DNA of 13,789 nt, taken from Candidatus Caccousia avistercoris. Its GTDB lineage: Bacteria; Bacillota; Clostridia; Oscillospirales; Acutalibacteraceae. The position numbers and the translations under genes were made by a program. The stretch covers positions 1 to 13,789 of the forward strand of contig DVMK01000101.1 in the NCBI GenBank assembly GCA_018715025.1. The letters run 5' to 3'. Below are positions 1 to 7,151 of this stretch, piece by piece (positions within the stretch are counted from its first letter, which is position 1; every line of letters begins with the position of its first letter). The notes under the pieces were generated by a model. That model saw only the letters and a program-made list of their open reading frames with translations. It did no database searches and was not told where the DNA came from.

Positions 1-105
1 GGCTGACAGGCCCTGCCTGGCGGCTTGAAGTTGTGCGCTCTCGCGAAGAAATGCGCCGGGAAGCCTATGGTTTCCTGCCTGATGGGTGATTCGACAGCGC
101 TTGCC

Positions 106-274
106 TCAGCAATTGTGCGGTGCTGCCCTAACCTCTATTTGGTCTTTTGAGAAGATGATCACTTGCTCTACAATTCTTCTTGATAAATGTGTCGTCAAAC
201 TCCGTTAACTCAACAACATCAATATTGATTGCCTTTAGAATATCATTGAGCTGTTTTTGATATATAAAATCCAC
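106..274 (-). pseudogene. Remnant of the C-terminal end of a large serine recombinase, frameshifted
   Basis: Read on the minus strand from 274, the frame gives VDFIYQKQLNDILKAINIDV, followed by VELTEFDDTFIKK. It then loses its sense and stops at 128-130. Shifting frame at the short A-rich tract near 170-180 gives IVEQVIIFSKDQIEVR and a stop at 106-108. The pattern EFDDxxxxKIVEQVxxFSKDxIEV resembles the last segment of large serine recombinases of Firmicutes mobile elements, where an acidic FD(D/E) is followed by (L/I)(V/I)E+V and a beta hairpin. The stretch is visibly more AT-rich than its surroundings, as expected of transferred DNA. There is no start codon, catalytic serine domain or recombinase domain here, so this is at best a fossil. 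The family assignment is from memory of the motif and is tentative. Confidence 0.42.
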
Positions 275-305
275 CTAATCTCTCTGCCGCCTCACAATAC
301 CGCAA

Positions 306-345
306 GGCCAGCATGGCGCGTTTCGCCATGCCGGCCTGTTTTTTT
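306..345 (+). terminator. Rho-independent terminator with no gene in front of it
   Basis: GGCCAGCATGGCG (306-318) pairs with CGCCATGCCGGCC (324-336) with one A/C mismatch around a 5-nt loop, and a T-rich tail runs from 337 to 345. The T tract is only on the plus-strand side, so it stops rightward transcription. No plus-strand gene is recognisable between the window start and this point. It is either the terminator of a gene lost with the neighbouring recombinase remnant or protection against read-through. Confidence 0.7.
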
Positions 346-350
346 GCGAA

Positions 351-389
351 GGTAGGCTAAGCGGGGCAGGGCCCTGCCCCCTGCCTACC
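351..389. repeat. Inverted repeat at the 3' end of the MerR remnant
   Basis: GGTAGGC (351-357) and GCCTACC (383-389) flank a perfect 18-bp palindrome, GGGGCAGGGCCCTGCCCC (363-380). The stop codon of the minus-strand MerR remnant (385-387) lies inside the right arm. No T tract follows on the minus strand, so this is not a classical intrinsic terminator, although it could act as a 3' stabilising hairpin. Confidence 0.5.
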
Positions 390-1098
390 CCACATACACC
401 TGCGCTTCATAATTCCATTGCAGAATTCCCGACACCACCACCATCTGTACCGTAAACTCCGGCTCTGCGCCGTATTCTGTTCTGGCGGCGCGCAGCAGCC
501 CGCGCAGCGTCTCTTCCCGGTTTTCCTCCGTACACCCGGCGCACAGGTACCTCCCCTTTGGCAGCACCTTCAAGCCCTCTGTCTCCTCATAGCGGGTACA
601 GACGGCAAAAAGCCTTGTCCTTCCCTTCTCGGTGTACATACCGGCCAAATCCTCAAAGGAAAACCGGTCCTTCCGGGCGGGCGTGACCTTGTCGTAGAAA
701 TGGCTGAGATAATTCCAGAGATTGTCAAGGGTCGGCGTTTCCAGGGTGTCAGACAGCAGGATCACCCGCTCTGGGTATTCCCGGACAAAAACCCGGCGGG
801 AATCCTGCTGCCCCTGCCTTTTCCGCTCATAGTCCGCCTTCGCCAGGCGGATTTTGGATTTGCTGTACTGGAGCGCGCTGATTTTTTCATCGGCCTTTTT
901 TTCTGCCTGGTCCAGGAAATCGATAATTTTTTCCAGATCGTCATATTCCAGAACCTTTTTGATCTCCTGCAGGGGCAGGTCCATAAGCTGCAGCGCCCGC
1001 ACTGTATTCAGCCGCACAATGTCCTGCTCGGTATAGTAGCGGTAATGGGTCCATTCGTCTTTTTTGCTGGGCTTCACCAATCCGAAGACCTTATAAAA
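385..1098 (-). pseudogene. MerR-family transcriptional regulator lacking its DNA-binding N-terminus (BmrR/BltR-like)
   Basis: The minus-strand frame encodes about 237 residues that read as MerR from FYKVFGLVKPS onward. HYRYY and the second MerR helix segment (RALQLMDLPLQEIKKVLEYD) follow, then a dimerisation coiled coil rich in Lys and Glu, and a C-terminal region (from about 970 down to 385) that fits a GyrI/BmrR-type effector-binding domain. What should precede the GLVKPS motif, namely the start codon and the first helix-turn-helix (typically MYxIGExAKLxGLTxxTLRYY), is absent. The open frame continues to 1419 only as antisense to the acetyltransferase gene. No ribosome-binding site or promoter is seen at the junction. 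I read it as a 5'-truncated, non-functional gene. An unrecognised start or a sequencing error is less likely, because sequence on the other side clearly belongs to another gene. Confidence 0.75.
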
Positions 1099-1113
1099 GC
1101 AAGAGGAAATAGT

Positions 1114-1569
1114 ATGATTCAGATAAAAGCGGTTGACGCGGAAAATATATGGGACGTGTGCGGGCTGGCCTCCAGGCAGGACAGCCTTGCCGCGGCGGCA
1201 TGGGGACAGCCCTGCTGCAACGCCGTTTTCCTGGCAGAAACCAAATTTCACCCCCACATGCACCCCCAGGCCATTTACAGCAACCACACGCTGGTGGGCT
1301 TTTTTCTGTACACGCGGGCAGAAAACCAGGCGGAAACGGCCACAATCCTCCGTTTTATGATAGACGACCGGTTCCGGCAGAAGGGGCTGGAGGAAAAAGC
1401 CCTGGAGCATATCCTGCATGGCCTGAAGATTCAGGGCGTCAAAAAGGTGGCGCTGATGCTGGGGGAGGCAGACGAAAGCATGAAGCTCCGGTGCCTTTCC
1501 CTGGGCTTCCGCTTTACTGGGCAGAACGGCAGAGGGGAAGGCCGCTATGAGCTGGAATGGCAGCCATAA
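1114..1569 (+). CDS. GNAT-family N-acetyltransferase, BltD-like, with an unusual acetyl-CoA loop
   Basis: This 151-residue protein starts at ATG 1114, seven bases after an AGAGGAAA-type ribosome-binding site (1102-1107); the frame stays open far upstream, but only as antisense to the MerR remnant. The layout is that of small GNAT enzymes: an N-terminal strand (MIQIKAV), a central AIYSNHTLVGFFLYT segment (residues 53-67), strand beta4 RFMIDDRF (80-87), the acetyl-CoA pyrophosphate loop (88-93), and a C-terminal GFRFTGQNGRGEGRYELEW. Family resemblance is closest to spermine/spermidine acetyltransferases such as BltD (xxAIYxxxxxVGFxMY...RFMID). The loop reads R-Q-K-G-L-E, whereas the family signature is (R/Q)xxGx(G/A). 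Glu93 in place of Gly/Ala may weaken CoA binding. No convincing promoter is visible upstream. The lipoprotein gene begins 32 bases after the stop codon and is probably co-transcribed. Substrate unknown. Confidence 0.8.
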   Translation: MIQIKAVDAENIWDVCGLASRQDSLAAAAWGQPCCNAVFLAETKFHPHMHPQAIYSNHTLVGFFLYTRAENQAETATILRFMIDDRFRQKGLEEKALEHILHGLKIQGVKKVALMLGEADESMKLRCLSLGFRFTGQNGRGEGRYELEWQP

Positions 1570-1601
1570 ATACAGAATACGCGGAACAGGAGGAATCTCT
1601 C

Positions 1602-2261
1602 ATGAAAAAAATCATTTCCCTTTTATGCTGCCTGGCGCTGGCTGGCCTTATTCTAACGGGCTGCTCGGGCAGCGGCGAACCCATGGAGGAAAAGACCTAT
1701 ACGCCGGAAGAGCCCGTTCAGGAAATCCGGCTGGATGTGCGGGACAGGCAGATCGAAGTGTCCCTCTCGGAGGACAACCAGGTTCACATTTCCTATTTTG
1801 AGAACAGCAGGGAAGCGTATGACATTGCGGTTTCAGACGGGAACGTGCTCACCATGACAAGCGCGGGCAGCAAGGAATGGACGGATTATATTGGGGGGAA
1901 GCCCTCCGCCGAAGAGCGGAAAATCTTCCTGCAGGTACCGGATGCGCTGGCGGGCAGCCTGACCCTGTCTACCACAAACGAGGACATTTCGCTTCCGGCG
2001 CTGTCTGTCGCCGGGAGCATCAGCCTTTCCTCCAACGGGGGGAATATTTCCTTCGGCTCCCTGGGGGTGGGCGGCGCCCTGACCCTGAACGTGAAAAACG
2101 GCGATATTTCCGGCGCCGTTGCGGGAAGCTATGAAGAGTTTTCCATTCAGTCTGAGGTGAAAAAAGGCGAGAGCAATTTGCCGGACCAAAAGGACGGCGG
2201 GGAAAAAGTGCTGCAGGTGTCCGCCAACAACGGCAATGTGGAGATCGCCTTCGCGGAATAA
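1602..2261 (+). CDS. DUF4097-like surface lipoprotein
   Basis: ATG 1602 follows an ideal AGGAGG (1588-1593) with eight bases between, so I prefer it to the in-frame ATG at 1557 inside the previous gene. The 219-residue product opens with a lipoprotein signal peptide: MKK, a hydrophobic core, then the lipobox L18-T-G-C21, which predicts signal peptidase II cleavage and lipid attachment at Cys21. An acidic linker (residues 22-40) leads into EIRLDVRDRQIEVSLSEDNQ and then repeated short beta strands of the kind LSTTNEDISL, LSSNGGNISF, LNVKNGDISG and VSANNGNVEI. This N-G/D-x-I periodicity is typical of DUF4097/DUF4098 putative adhesin beta-solenoid domains. The protein probably sits on the outer face of the membrane. 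Its function is unknown; in other Firmicutes such proteins often sit near stress-response or regulatory genes. It lies 32 bases after the acetyltransferase gene. No clear terminator follows. Confidence 0.8.
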   Translation: MKKIISLLCCLALAGLILTGCSGSGEPMEEKTYTPEEPVQEIRLDVRDRQIEVSLSEDNQVHISYFENSREAYDIAVSDGNVLTMTSAGSKEWTDYIGGKPSAEERKIFLQVPDALAGSLTLSTTNEDISLPALSVAGSISLSSNGGNISFGSLGVGGALTLNVKNGDISGAVAGSYEEFSIQSEVKKGESNLPDQKDGGEKVLQVSANNGNVEIAFAE

Positions 2262-2331
2262 CCCCCCCTCCGGGGCGGAAGTCGCGCACCCGCCGCCTAC
2301 GGCGGCTCTCCCTGGGTGGGGTGGGGGAGAA

Positions 2332-2373
2332 CGAAGCGTCCTTTGCGCGGCTGCGCCCGCAAAGGACGCTTCG
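2332..2373. repeat. Perfect 16-bp inverted repeat
   Basis: CGAAGCGTCCTTTGCG (2332-2347) is repeated as its exact reverse complement at 2358-2373, around a 10-base spacer that can itself form a three-base-pair extension (GGC/GCC). There is no T tract on either side, so it does not look like an intrinsic terminator. It is the strongest hairpin of the intergenic region and a candidate REP-like repeat unit. Confidence 0.75.
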
Positions 2374-2596
2374 CCGCCCGCGCACCTCCGGTGAGGACTT
2401 CGCGCGCTGGCCGCGTCCCGCGGCCTTGGGCTGTGTGAGAGAACACAAGCGCAGCGCCCGCGTTTTTTCCAATAAAGCCAGAAAGGTTTGTTTAAGTGCG
2501 TAACAAAAAGCGGAACGGACTCTGCAAAGCCTTCGTTGCCACCGCGGCTGGTGTTGCCCGCCTGCTACCGGAATGCCGTACCCCCAAAAACGCGGA

Positions 2597-2630
2597 GGAA
2601 CTTTCGCAATCGTAAGATTGCGAGTGTTCC
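2597..2630. repeat. Two-tier inverted repeat with GTAA loop
   Basis: GGAAC (2597-2601) pairs with GTTCC (2626-2630), and inside it CGCAATC (2605-2611) pairs with GATTGCG (2616-2622) around the tetraloop GTAA, separated by a small internal loop. No T tract follows. Function unknown; it may be part of a structured transcript or a repeat unit. Confidence 0.55.
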
Positions 2631-2749
2631 TGTAAAGGGGCCGGCGTTTCGTGACCCTAAGGGCAGACAAGCAGTGTGCCGCGGCTCCCCGGGTGGATTT
2701 CTCCAAAAAGAGACAGCGGGAAGCGGCGGATTTTTTCGCCCCTTTCCGC

Positions 2750-2778
2750 TTTTCTTTCCCGCCGATTTATGGTAAGAT
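2750..2778 (+). promoter_or_regulatory. Possible pth promoter with extended -10
   Basis: TGGTAAGAT (2770-2778) fits an extended -10 (TGnTAnnnT) and lies about 135 bases ahead of pth. The -35 region 17 bases upstream (TTTTCT) is poor. It is the best candidate between the lipoprotein gene and pth, and transcription from it would include the hairpin cluster at 2786-2869. Confidence 0.28.
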
Positions 2779-2785
2779 GGATGGT

Positions 2786-2869
2786 GCCCCCGGACCTCCG
2801 GGGCGCATCTTAAAACAGAAAGAGAAGCGGCGCTGCGCCGCGTTACCCCACCCCCTGCGGGGGCTGGGG
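2786..2869 (+). repeat. Three consecutive hairpins in the presumed pth leader
   Basis: There are three stems in 84 bases: GCCCC/GGGGC (2786-2790 with 2800-2804, extendable inward), GCGGCG/CGCCGC (2827-2832 with 2836-2841), and CCCCaCCCCC/GGGGGctGGGG (2846-2855 with 2859-2869). A T6 run occurs at 2888-2893, about 19 bases after the last stem. That is too far for a standard terminator, but an attenuator-like role cannot be excluded. The pth ribosome-binding site AGGAGG is at 2896-2901. Confidence 0.4.
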
Positions 2870-2912
2870 CGTTTGCGCGTGCCCTGATTTTTTACAGGAG
2901 GCTAGGAACGCC

Positions 2913-3518
2913 ATGCTGTTTTTTTCCAAAAAGCCCGCTCCCTCCGGCCCGGTGGAGTACCTGGTGGCGGGGCTGGGCAACCCGGGCAGCAAGTATGAGA
3001 ACACCCGCCACAACGCCGGGTTTCTGGCGTTGGACCGGATTGCGGAGAAGGCCGGGGTCGCCGTAGACCGGCTCAAGTTCAAGGGGCTTACCGCCGCCGC
3101 CCAGGTGGGCGGCAAGCAGGTGCTGCTGCTGAAGCCCTCCACCTTCATGAACCTTTCCGGCCAAAGCGTGCAGGAGGCCCTGGCCTTCTACAAGCTGCCC
3201 CCCAGCCGGGCCATCATCCTGTTCGACGACATTTCCCTGGAACCGGGGCGCATGCGCATCCGGGCCAAGGGGAGCGACGGCGGCCACAACGGCATGAAAA
3301 ACATCATCTACCTCACCGGCCGCGACGATATTCCCCGGGTAAAGATCGGCGTGGGGAAAAAGCCCAATCCCCAGTGGGACCTGGCGGACTGGGTGCTCTC
3401 CCGCTTTACAGAGGCGGAGCGGAAGGCCCTGGATCCTGTGCTGGACAACGCCGCCGAGGCGGTGGCCCTCATGGTGCAGGGCAAACTGCAGGAGGCCCAG
3501 AACCGGTTCAACTCCTGA
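2913..3518 (+). CDS. pth: Peptidyl-tRNA hydrolase
   Basis: This 201-residue cytosolic enzyme cleaves the ester bond of peptidyl-tRNAs that drop off stalled ribosomes, freeing tRNA. All family landmarks are present: VAGLGNPGSKYENTRHNAGF with Asn23 and catalytic His33 (E. coli Asn10 and His20), KPSTFMNLSGQSV with Asn80 (E. coli Asn68), FDDISLEPGRMRIR with Asp105 (E. coli Asp93), and GSDGGHNGMKNII with Asn126 (E. coli Asn114). The E. coli numbers come from family knowledge and the pairing is by motif. The ATG follows AGGAGG at 2896-2901 with an 11-base gap, slightly long. The protein starts with about 13 extra residues (MLFFSKKPAPSGP) before the usual Y-L-V-A-G-L-G start. mfd follows 56 bases downstream, the same pairing as pth/spoVC and mfd in Bacillus subtilis but without a recognisable fin gene between them. 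Confidence 0.97.
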   Translation: MLFFSKKPAPSGPVEYLVAGLGNPGSKYENTRHNAGFLALDRIAEKAGVAVDRLKFKGLTAAAQVGGKQVLLLKPSTFMNLSGQSVQEALAFYKLPPSRAIILFDDISLEPGRMRIRAKGSDGGHNGMKNIIYLTGRDDIPRVKIGVGKKPNPQWDLADWVLSRFTEAERKALDPVLDNAAEAVALMVQGKLQEAQNRFNS

Positions 3519-3574
3519 AAAAGCGCCGCGGGCCGCGGCGGCAGGGGCAACACTTGACAGAACGGAGGCACACG

Positions 3575-6500
3575 ATGAAATTCCTTCACACAATCATGGG
3601 GAAGCTGCCGGAATTCCAAGAGCTGGAAACGGCGGTGAAGGCGGGGGCGCTGCCCGCCGCGGTCACGGGGCTTTCCGCCATTCACAAGGCGAATTTTATC
3701 GCCTCCCTGTGCGTGCGGCAGAAGCGCAGGGCCTTTGTGCTGGCCGGCGATGAGTCCGAGGCCCAGCGGCTGTGCGCCGACTTTTCCGCCATGGGGCTGC
3801 GCCCCCTGTTCTACCCCTACCGGGACTTTTCCCTGCGGGACACAGAGGGCGCTTCCCACGAGTATGAACGCCAGCGGCTGCAGGTGCTGGCGCTTATGGC
3901 GGCGGGGGAATACGACGCGGTGGTGGCCTGCCCGGACGCGGCGCTGCAGTACACCCTTCCCCCGGAGGAGCTGAAGCGGCGCGCCCTCACCCTCGCCCCG
4001 GGGCAGCAAATTTCCATGGAGCAGGCGGAGGCCGCCCTGGCCGCCTGCGGCTACGAGCGGGCGGTGCAGATTGACGGCAGCGGGCAGTTTTCCCAGCGGG
4101 GCGGCATTCTGGACGTGTTCCCCCCGGACGCGCCCCAGCCTGCCCGCGTGGAGTTCTGGGGGGACGAGATCGACACCATCTCTTACTTCGACGTGGAAAC
4201 CCAGCGCCGCACCGAACCGGCGGAACAGCTGGTGCTGGCCCCGGCGGTGGAGGCCCTGGTGGACGACCCGGCCGCCCTGGCCAAAAAAATCCGCAAAACG
4301 GCGGCCGCCCTGCGGGGAAAAACGGCCCCCAAGGCCAAAGCCGTTATGGAGGCCCAGGCCCAGCGGCTGGAGCAGGGCCTGCACCTGAGCTGCGCCGACA
4401 AATACATTACCCTGCTGTACGGCCGCACCGCCACCCTGTTCGACTACGCGGCGGAGGACAGCCTGTTCTTCCTCAGCGAGGCGGCCAAGTGCCGGGAACG
4501 GGTGCGCAGCACCCTGTGGCAGTGGGGCGAGGACGTGAAGGATTACCTGGAGGAGGGCGTGCTGTGCCGCAGCCTGGCCCAGTTCAGCGAGGACTGGACC
4601 TACGCCCTTTCCCGCTTTGAGAAGGCGGGCGTCTACCTGGACGTGTTTGTGCGGGGCGGGTACGAAATCCCGGTGCGCACCCAGGTGGCGGTGACCGCCC
4701 GGCAGCTGTCGGTCTGGGGGGGAAGCACCCAGCTTCTGGCGGAGGATCTGCAGGCCATGCTGCGGAACAAGTGGGCCTGCGTGGTGCTGGCGGGCAACGA
4801 GCGCAGCGGCCGCACGGTGGCCGCCGACCTGCACGCCCAGGGGCTGCCCGCCGCCTACCTGGAAAACCCCGAAACGGTGCAGCGGGGCACGGTGGCGGTT
4901 ACCAGCGGGGCCCTTTCCGCCGGGCTGGAATACCCCTCCGCCTTCTTCGGCCTCATCACCCACGGACGCATGCTGCAGACGGCGGCGAAGAAGAAAAAGC
5001 GCCCCAAAAACAGCCAGGAAATTTACAGCCTGGCAGAGCTTACCCCCGGGGACTACGTGGTGCACGTCTCCCACGGCATCGGCGTGTTCGAGGGCATTCA
5101 CAAGCTGGATATGCAGGGCGTGGTGAAGGATTACATCAAGGTGCGGTACGCCAAGGGCGACACCCTTTATGTGCCCGTCACCCAGCTGGACCTGGTGAGC
5201 AAATACATCGGCCCCCGGGAGGATTCCTCGGTGAAGCTGAACAAGCTGGGGGGCACGGAATGGCAGAAGGCAAAAACCAGGGTGCGCCACGCCGTGCGGG
5301 ACATGGCCAAGGAGCTGATTCAGCTGTACGCCCAGCGCATGCAGGCCAAGGGTTTCGCCTTTTCTGAGGACACGGAGTGGCAGCACGATTTTGAGGCCCA
5401 CTTCGAGTTTGAGGAGACGGAGGATCAGCTGCGCTGTATTGACGAGATCAAAAGCGACATGGAGCGGGAGGCCCCCATGGACCGGCTGCTGTGCGGCGAC
5501 GTGGGCTTCGGCAAAACCGAGGTGGCCCTGCGGGCGGCCTTCAAGTGCGTGTCTGACAGCAAGCAGTGCGCCATTCTGGTGCCCACCACCATTCTGGCCT
5601 GGCAGCATTTTCAGACCATCTCCCGCCGGATGGACGGGTTCCCGGTGCGGGTAGAGATCCTCTCCCGCTTCCGCACCCCCAAGCAGCAGGAGGAGATCCT
5701 GCGCCGCCTGCGCCGGGGGGAAATCGACATTATTGTGGGCACCCACCGGCTGGTGAGCAAGGATGTGGAATTTCACGACCTGGGGCTGGTGATCATCGAC
5801 GAGGAGCAGCGGTTCGGCGTAGCCCAGAAGGAACGGCTGAAATCCGTGTGTACCAACGTGGATCAGCTCACCCTTTCCGCCACGCCCATCCCCCGCACGC
5901 TGAACATGGCCCTTTCCGGCATACGGGACATGAGCGTCATTGAAGAGGCCCCCCACGACCGGCACCCGGTGCAGACCTATGTGCTGGAGCACGACGACGG
6001 CATCCTGTACGAGGCCATCCGCAAGGAGATCCGCCGGGGCGGGCAGGTGTATTACCTGCACAACGACGTGGCCACCATTGAACGGCTGGCCGCCAAAATC
6101 CAGGCCGCCGTGCCGGAAAGCCGGGTGGGCTTCGGCCACGGCAAAATGAGCGAGCAGGAGCTTTCTGAGGTGTGGCGGAAGATGATCGACCACGAGATTG
6201 ACGTGCTGGTGTGCACCACCATCATCGAAACTGGCGTGGACGTGCCCAACGCCAACACCCTTATCATTGACAACGCCGACCGGCTGGGCCTTTCCCAGCT
6301 GCACCAGATCCGGGGCCGGGTGGGACGTTCCAGCCGCCGCGCCTACGCGTACCTGACCTTCACCCGAAACAAGGTGCTTTCTGACGTGGCCCAGAAGCGG
6401 CTTTCTGCCGTGCGGGAGTTTACGGAGTTCGGCTCCGGCTTCAAAATTGCCATGCGCGACCTGGAAATCCGCGGCGCGGGGAACATTCTGGGGGGCGAGC

Positions 6501-7048
6501 AGCACGGCCACATGGAGGCGGTGGGCTACGACATGTACCTGAAGCTGCTGGGCGAGGCCGTCAGCCGGGAAAAGGGCGAGGAGGTGCGAAGCTTCGACGA
6601 GGAATGCCTGGTGGACGTGCAGATTCAGGCGCACATTCCCGAAAGCTACATCGGCGACCTGCGCCAGCGGCTGGAAATTTACCGCCGCATTGCGGACATC
6701 CGCACCCGGGACGACGCCCTGGACGTGACCGACGAGCTCATCGACCGGTTCGGCGAGCCGCCCGCCAGCGTGAACGGCCTCATCGAGATCGCCCTTTTGC
6801 GGAACCAGGCCTCCGGCCTTGGCATCACTGAGGTGAAGCAGCAGGGCGAGGTGATGCTGTTCTACAAGAGCAGCATCGACATGAAGCAGGTGAGCGCCCT
6901 TGTCTCCCGCCTGAAAAAGCGCGTCATGATCAACGCGGGGGCAAAGCCGTACATCAGCGTGAAAATCGAGCAGTCCCCCCTGCAGACCCTCACCGACACC
7001 CTGTCGGTGCTGGCCGAACAGCCGGCGGAGCGCAGCGCCGCGCCGTAG
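3575..7048 (+). CDS. mfd: Transcription-repair coupling factor Mfd
   Basis: This 1157-residue protein matches full-length Mfd (about 1150-1180). It removes RNA polymerase stalled at DNA lesions and recruits UvrA for nucleotide excision repair. Domains in order: a UvrB-like N-terminal module with QRGGILDVFPP (about residues 173-183); the RNA-polymerase-interacting domain, PGDYVVHVSHGIGVFEGI through DTLYVPVTQLDLVSKYIG (about 489-547); and a RecG-like SF2 translocase with Walker A GDVGFGKTE (Lys647), DEEQ box at 742-745, LSATPIPRTLNMAL, TIIETGVDVPNA (about 880) and HQIRGRVGRSSRRAYAYL (about 908-925). A translocation (TRG) region and the C-terminal autoinhibitory D7 domain with DELIDRFGEPP follow. 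The start at 3575 is preceded by GGAGG (3564-3568) at six bases; the frame runs open upstream inside pth but without a ribosome-binding site. It is probably transcribed with pth. Confidence 0.98.
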   Translation: MKFLHTIMGKLPEFQELETAVKAGALPAAVTGLSAIHKANFIASLCVRQKRRAFVLAGDESEAQRLCADFSAMGLRPLFYPYRDFSLRDTEGASHEYERQRLQVLALMAAGEYDAVVACPDAALQYTLPPEELKRRALTLAPGQQISMEQAEAALAACGYERAVQIDGSGQFSQRGGILDVFPPDAPQPARVEFWGDEIDTISYFDVETQRRTEPAEQLVLAPAVEALVDDPAALAKKIRKTAAALRGKTAPKAKAVMEAQAQRLEQGLHLSCADKYITLLYGRTATLFDYAAEDSLFFLSEAAKCRERVRSTLWQWGEDVKDYLEEGVLCRSLAQFSEDWTYALSRFEKAGVYLDVFVRGGYEIPVRTQVAVTARQLSVWGGSTQLLAEDLQAMLRNKWACVVLAGNERSGRTVAADLHAQGLPAAYLENPETVQRGTVAVTSGALSAGLEYPSAFFGLITHGRMLQTAAKKKKRPKNSQEIYSLAELTPGDYVVHVSHGIGVFEGIHKLDMQGVVKDYIKVRYAKGDTLYVPVTQLDLVSKYIGPREDSSVKLNKLGGTEWQKAKTRVRHAVRDMAKELIQLYAQRMQAKGFAFSEDTEWQHDFEAHFEFEETEDQLRCIDEIKSDMEREAPMDRLLCGDVGFGKTEVALRAAFKCVSDSKQCAILVPTTILAWQHFQTISRRMDGFPVRVEILSRFRTPKQQEEILRRLRRGEIDIIVGTHRLVSKDVEFHDLGLVIIDEEQRFGVAQKERLKSVCTNVDQLTLSATPIPRTLNMALSGIRDMSVIEEAPHDRHPVQTYVLEHDDGILYEAIRKEIRRGGQVYYLHNDVATIERLAAKIQAAVPESRVGFGHGKMSEQELSEVWRKMIDHEIDVLVCTTIIETGVDVPNANTLIIDNADRLGLSQLHQIRGRVGRSSRRAYAYLTFTRNKVLSDVAQKRLSAVREFTEFGSGFKIAMRDLEIRGAGNILGGEQHGHMEAVGYDMYLKLLGEAVSREKGEEVRSFDEECLVDVQIQAHIPESYIGDLRQRLEIYRRIADIRTRDDALDVTDELIDRFGEPPASVNGLIEIALLRNQASGLGITEVKQQGEVMLFYKSSIDMKQVSALVSRLKKRVMINAGAKPYISVKIEQSPLQTLTDTLSVLAEQPAERSAAP

Positions 7049-7055
7049 ATTTTTT
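7023..7055 (+). terminator. Possible weak terminator overlapping the end of mfd
   Basis: CGGCG (7023-7027) can pair with CGCCG at 7036-7040 or 7041-7045, and the T6 run at 7050-7055 follows closely, with the mfd stop codon (7046-7048) between. The stem is short and has alternative pairings, so termination would be partial at best. Confidence 0.3.
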
Positions 7056-7151
7056 ATTGATATTTCTGCGGTAAGATACAAGGAGAATCTCTGGGCCGAA
7101 ACAGGCGGCCCGGGAAAACCGGAGCCTGGAATTTATGGAGGAGGAATCGTT

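Larger units (their letters stand above)
2262..2912. other. GC-rich, hairpin-dense intergenic region without a credible gene
   Basis: About 650 bases separate the lipoprotein gene from pth. Open frames exist on both strands, but none has a ribosome-binding site at its start, a recognisable domain or a believable amino-acid composition (they are Arg/Pro/Gly-rich). The stretch instead holds successive perfect or near-perfect inverted repeats: 2332-2373, 2409-2425 (7-bp arms), 2597-2630, 2786-2804, 2827-2841 and 2846-2869. It also contains a G-rich run around 2315-2327. No T-tailed terminator is evident after the lipoprotein gene. The last part (from about 2780) is probably the pth leader. The rest looks like an interspersed palindromic repeat or degraded sequence rather than coding DNA. 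Confidence 0.6.

Noticed and set aside
3..89. Plus-strand frame open from the window edge, ending LEVVRSREEMRREAYGFLPDG and a stop at 87-89, possibly the tail of an upstream gene
   Set aside because: Only 28 codons are visible, with no recognisable motif. The following terminator is more than 200 bases away, so a gene tail cannot be supported.
1064..1097. Promoter for the acetyltransferase gene using TATAAA at 1092-1097
   Set aside because: The nearest -35-like hexamer is 22 bases away, and the implied start would fall inside the ribosome-binding site.
2020..2775. Open frames in the 2262-2912 spacer on both strands (for example 2488-2775 plus and 2020-2706 minus)
   Set aside because: They are Arg/Pro-rich, run through perfect palindromes and have no credible start signals. 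I treat the spacer as non-coding.
3308..7081. Very long minus-strand open frame covering mfd
   Set aside because: It is exactly antisense to a fully conserved Mfd, lacks a ribosome-binding site, and has the His/Gly/Leu/Val-biased composition expected of a GC-rich shadow frame.
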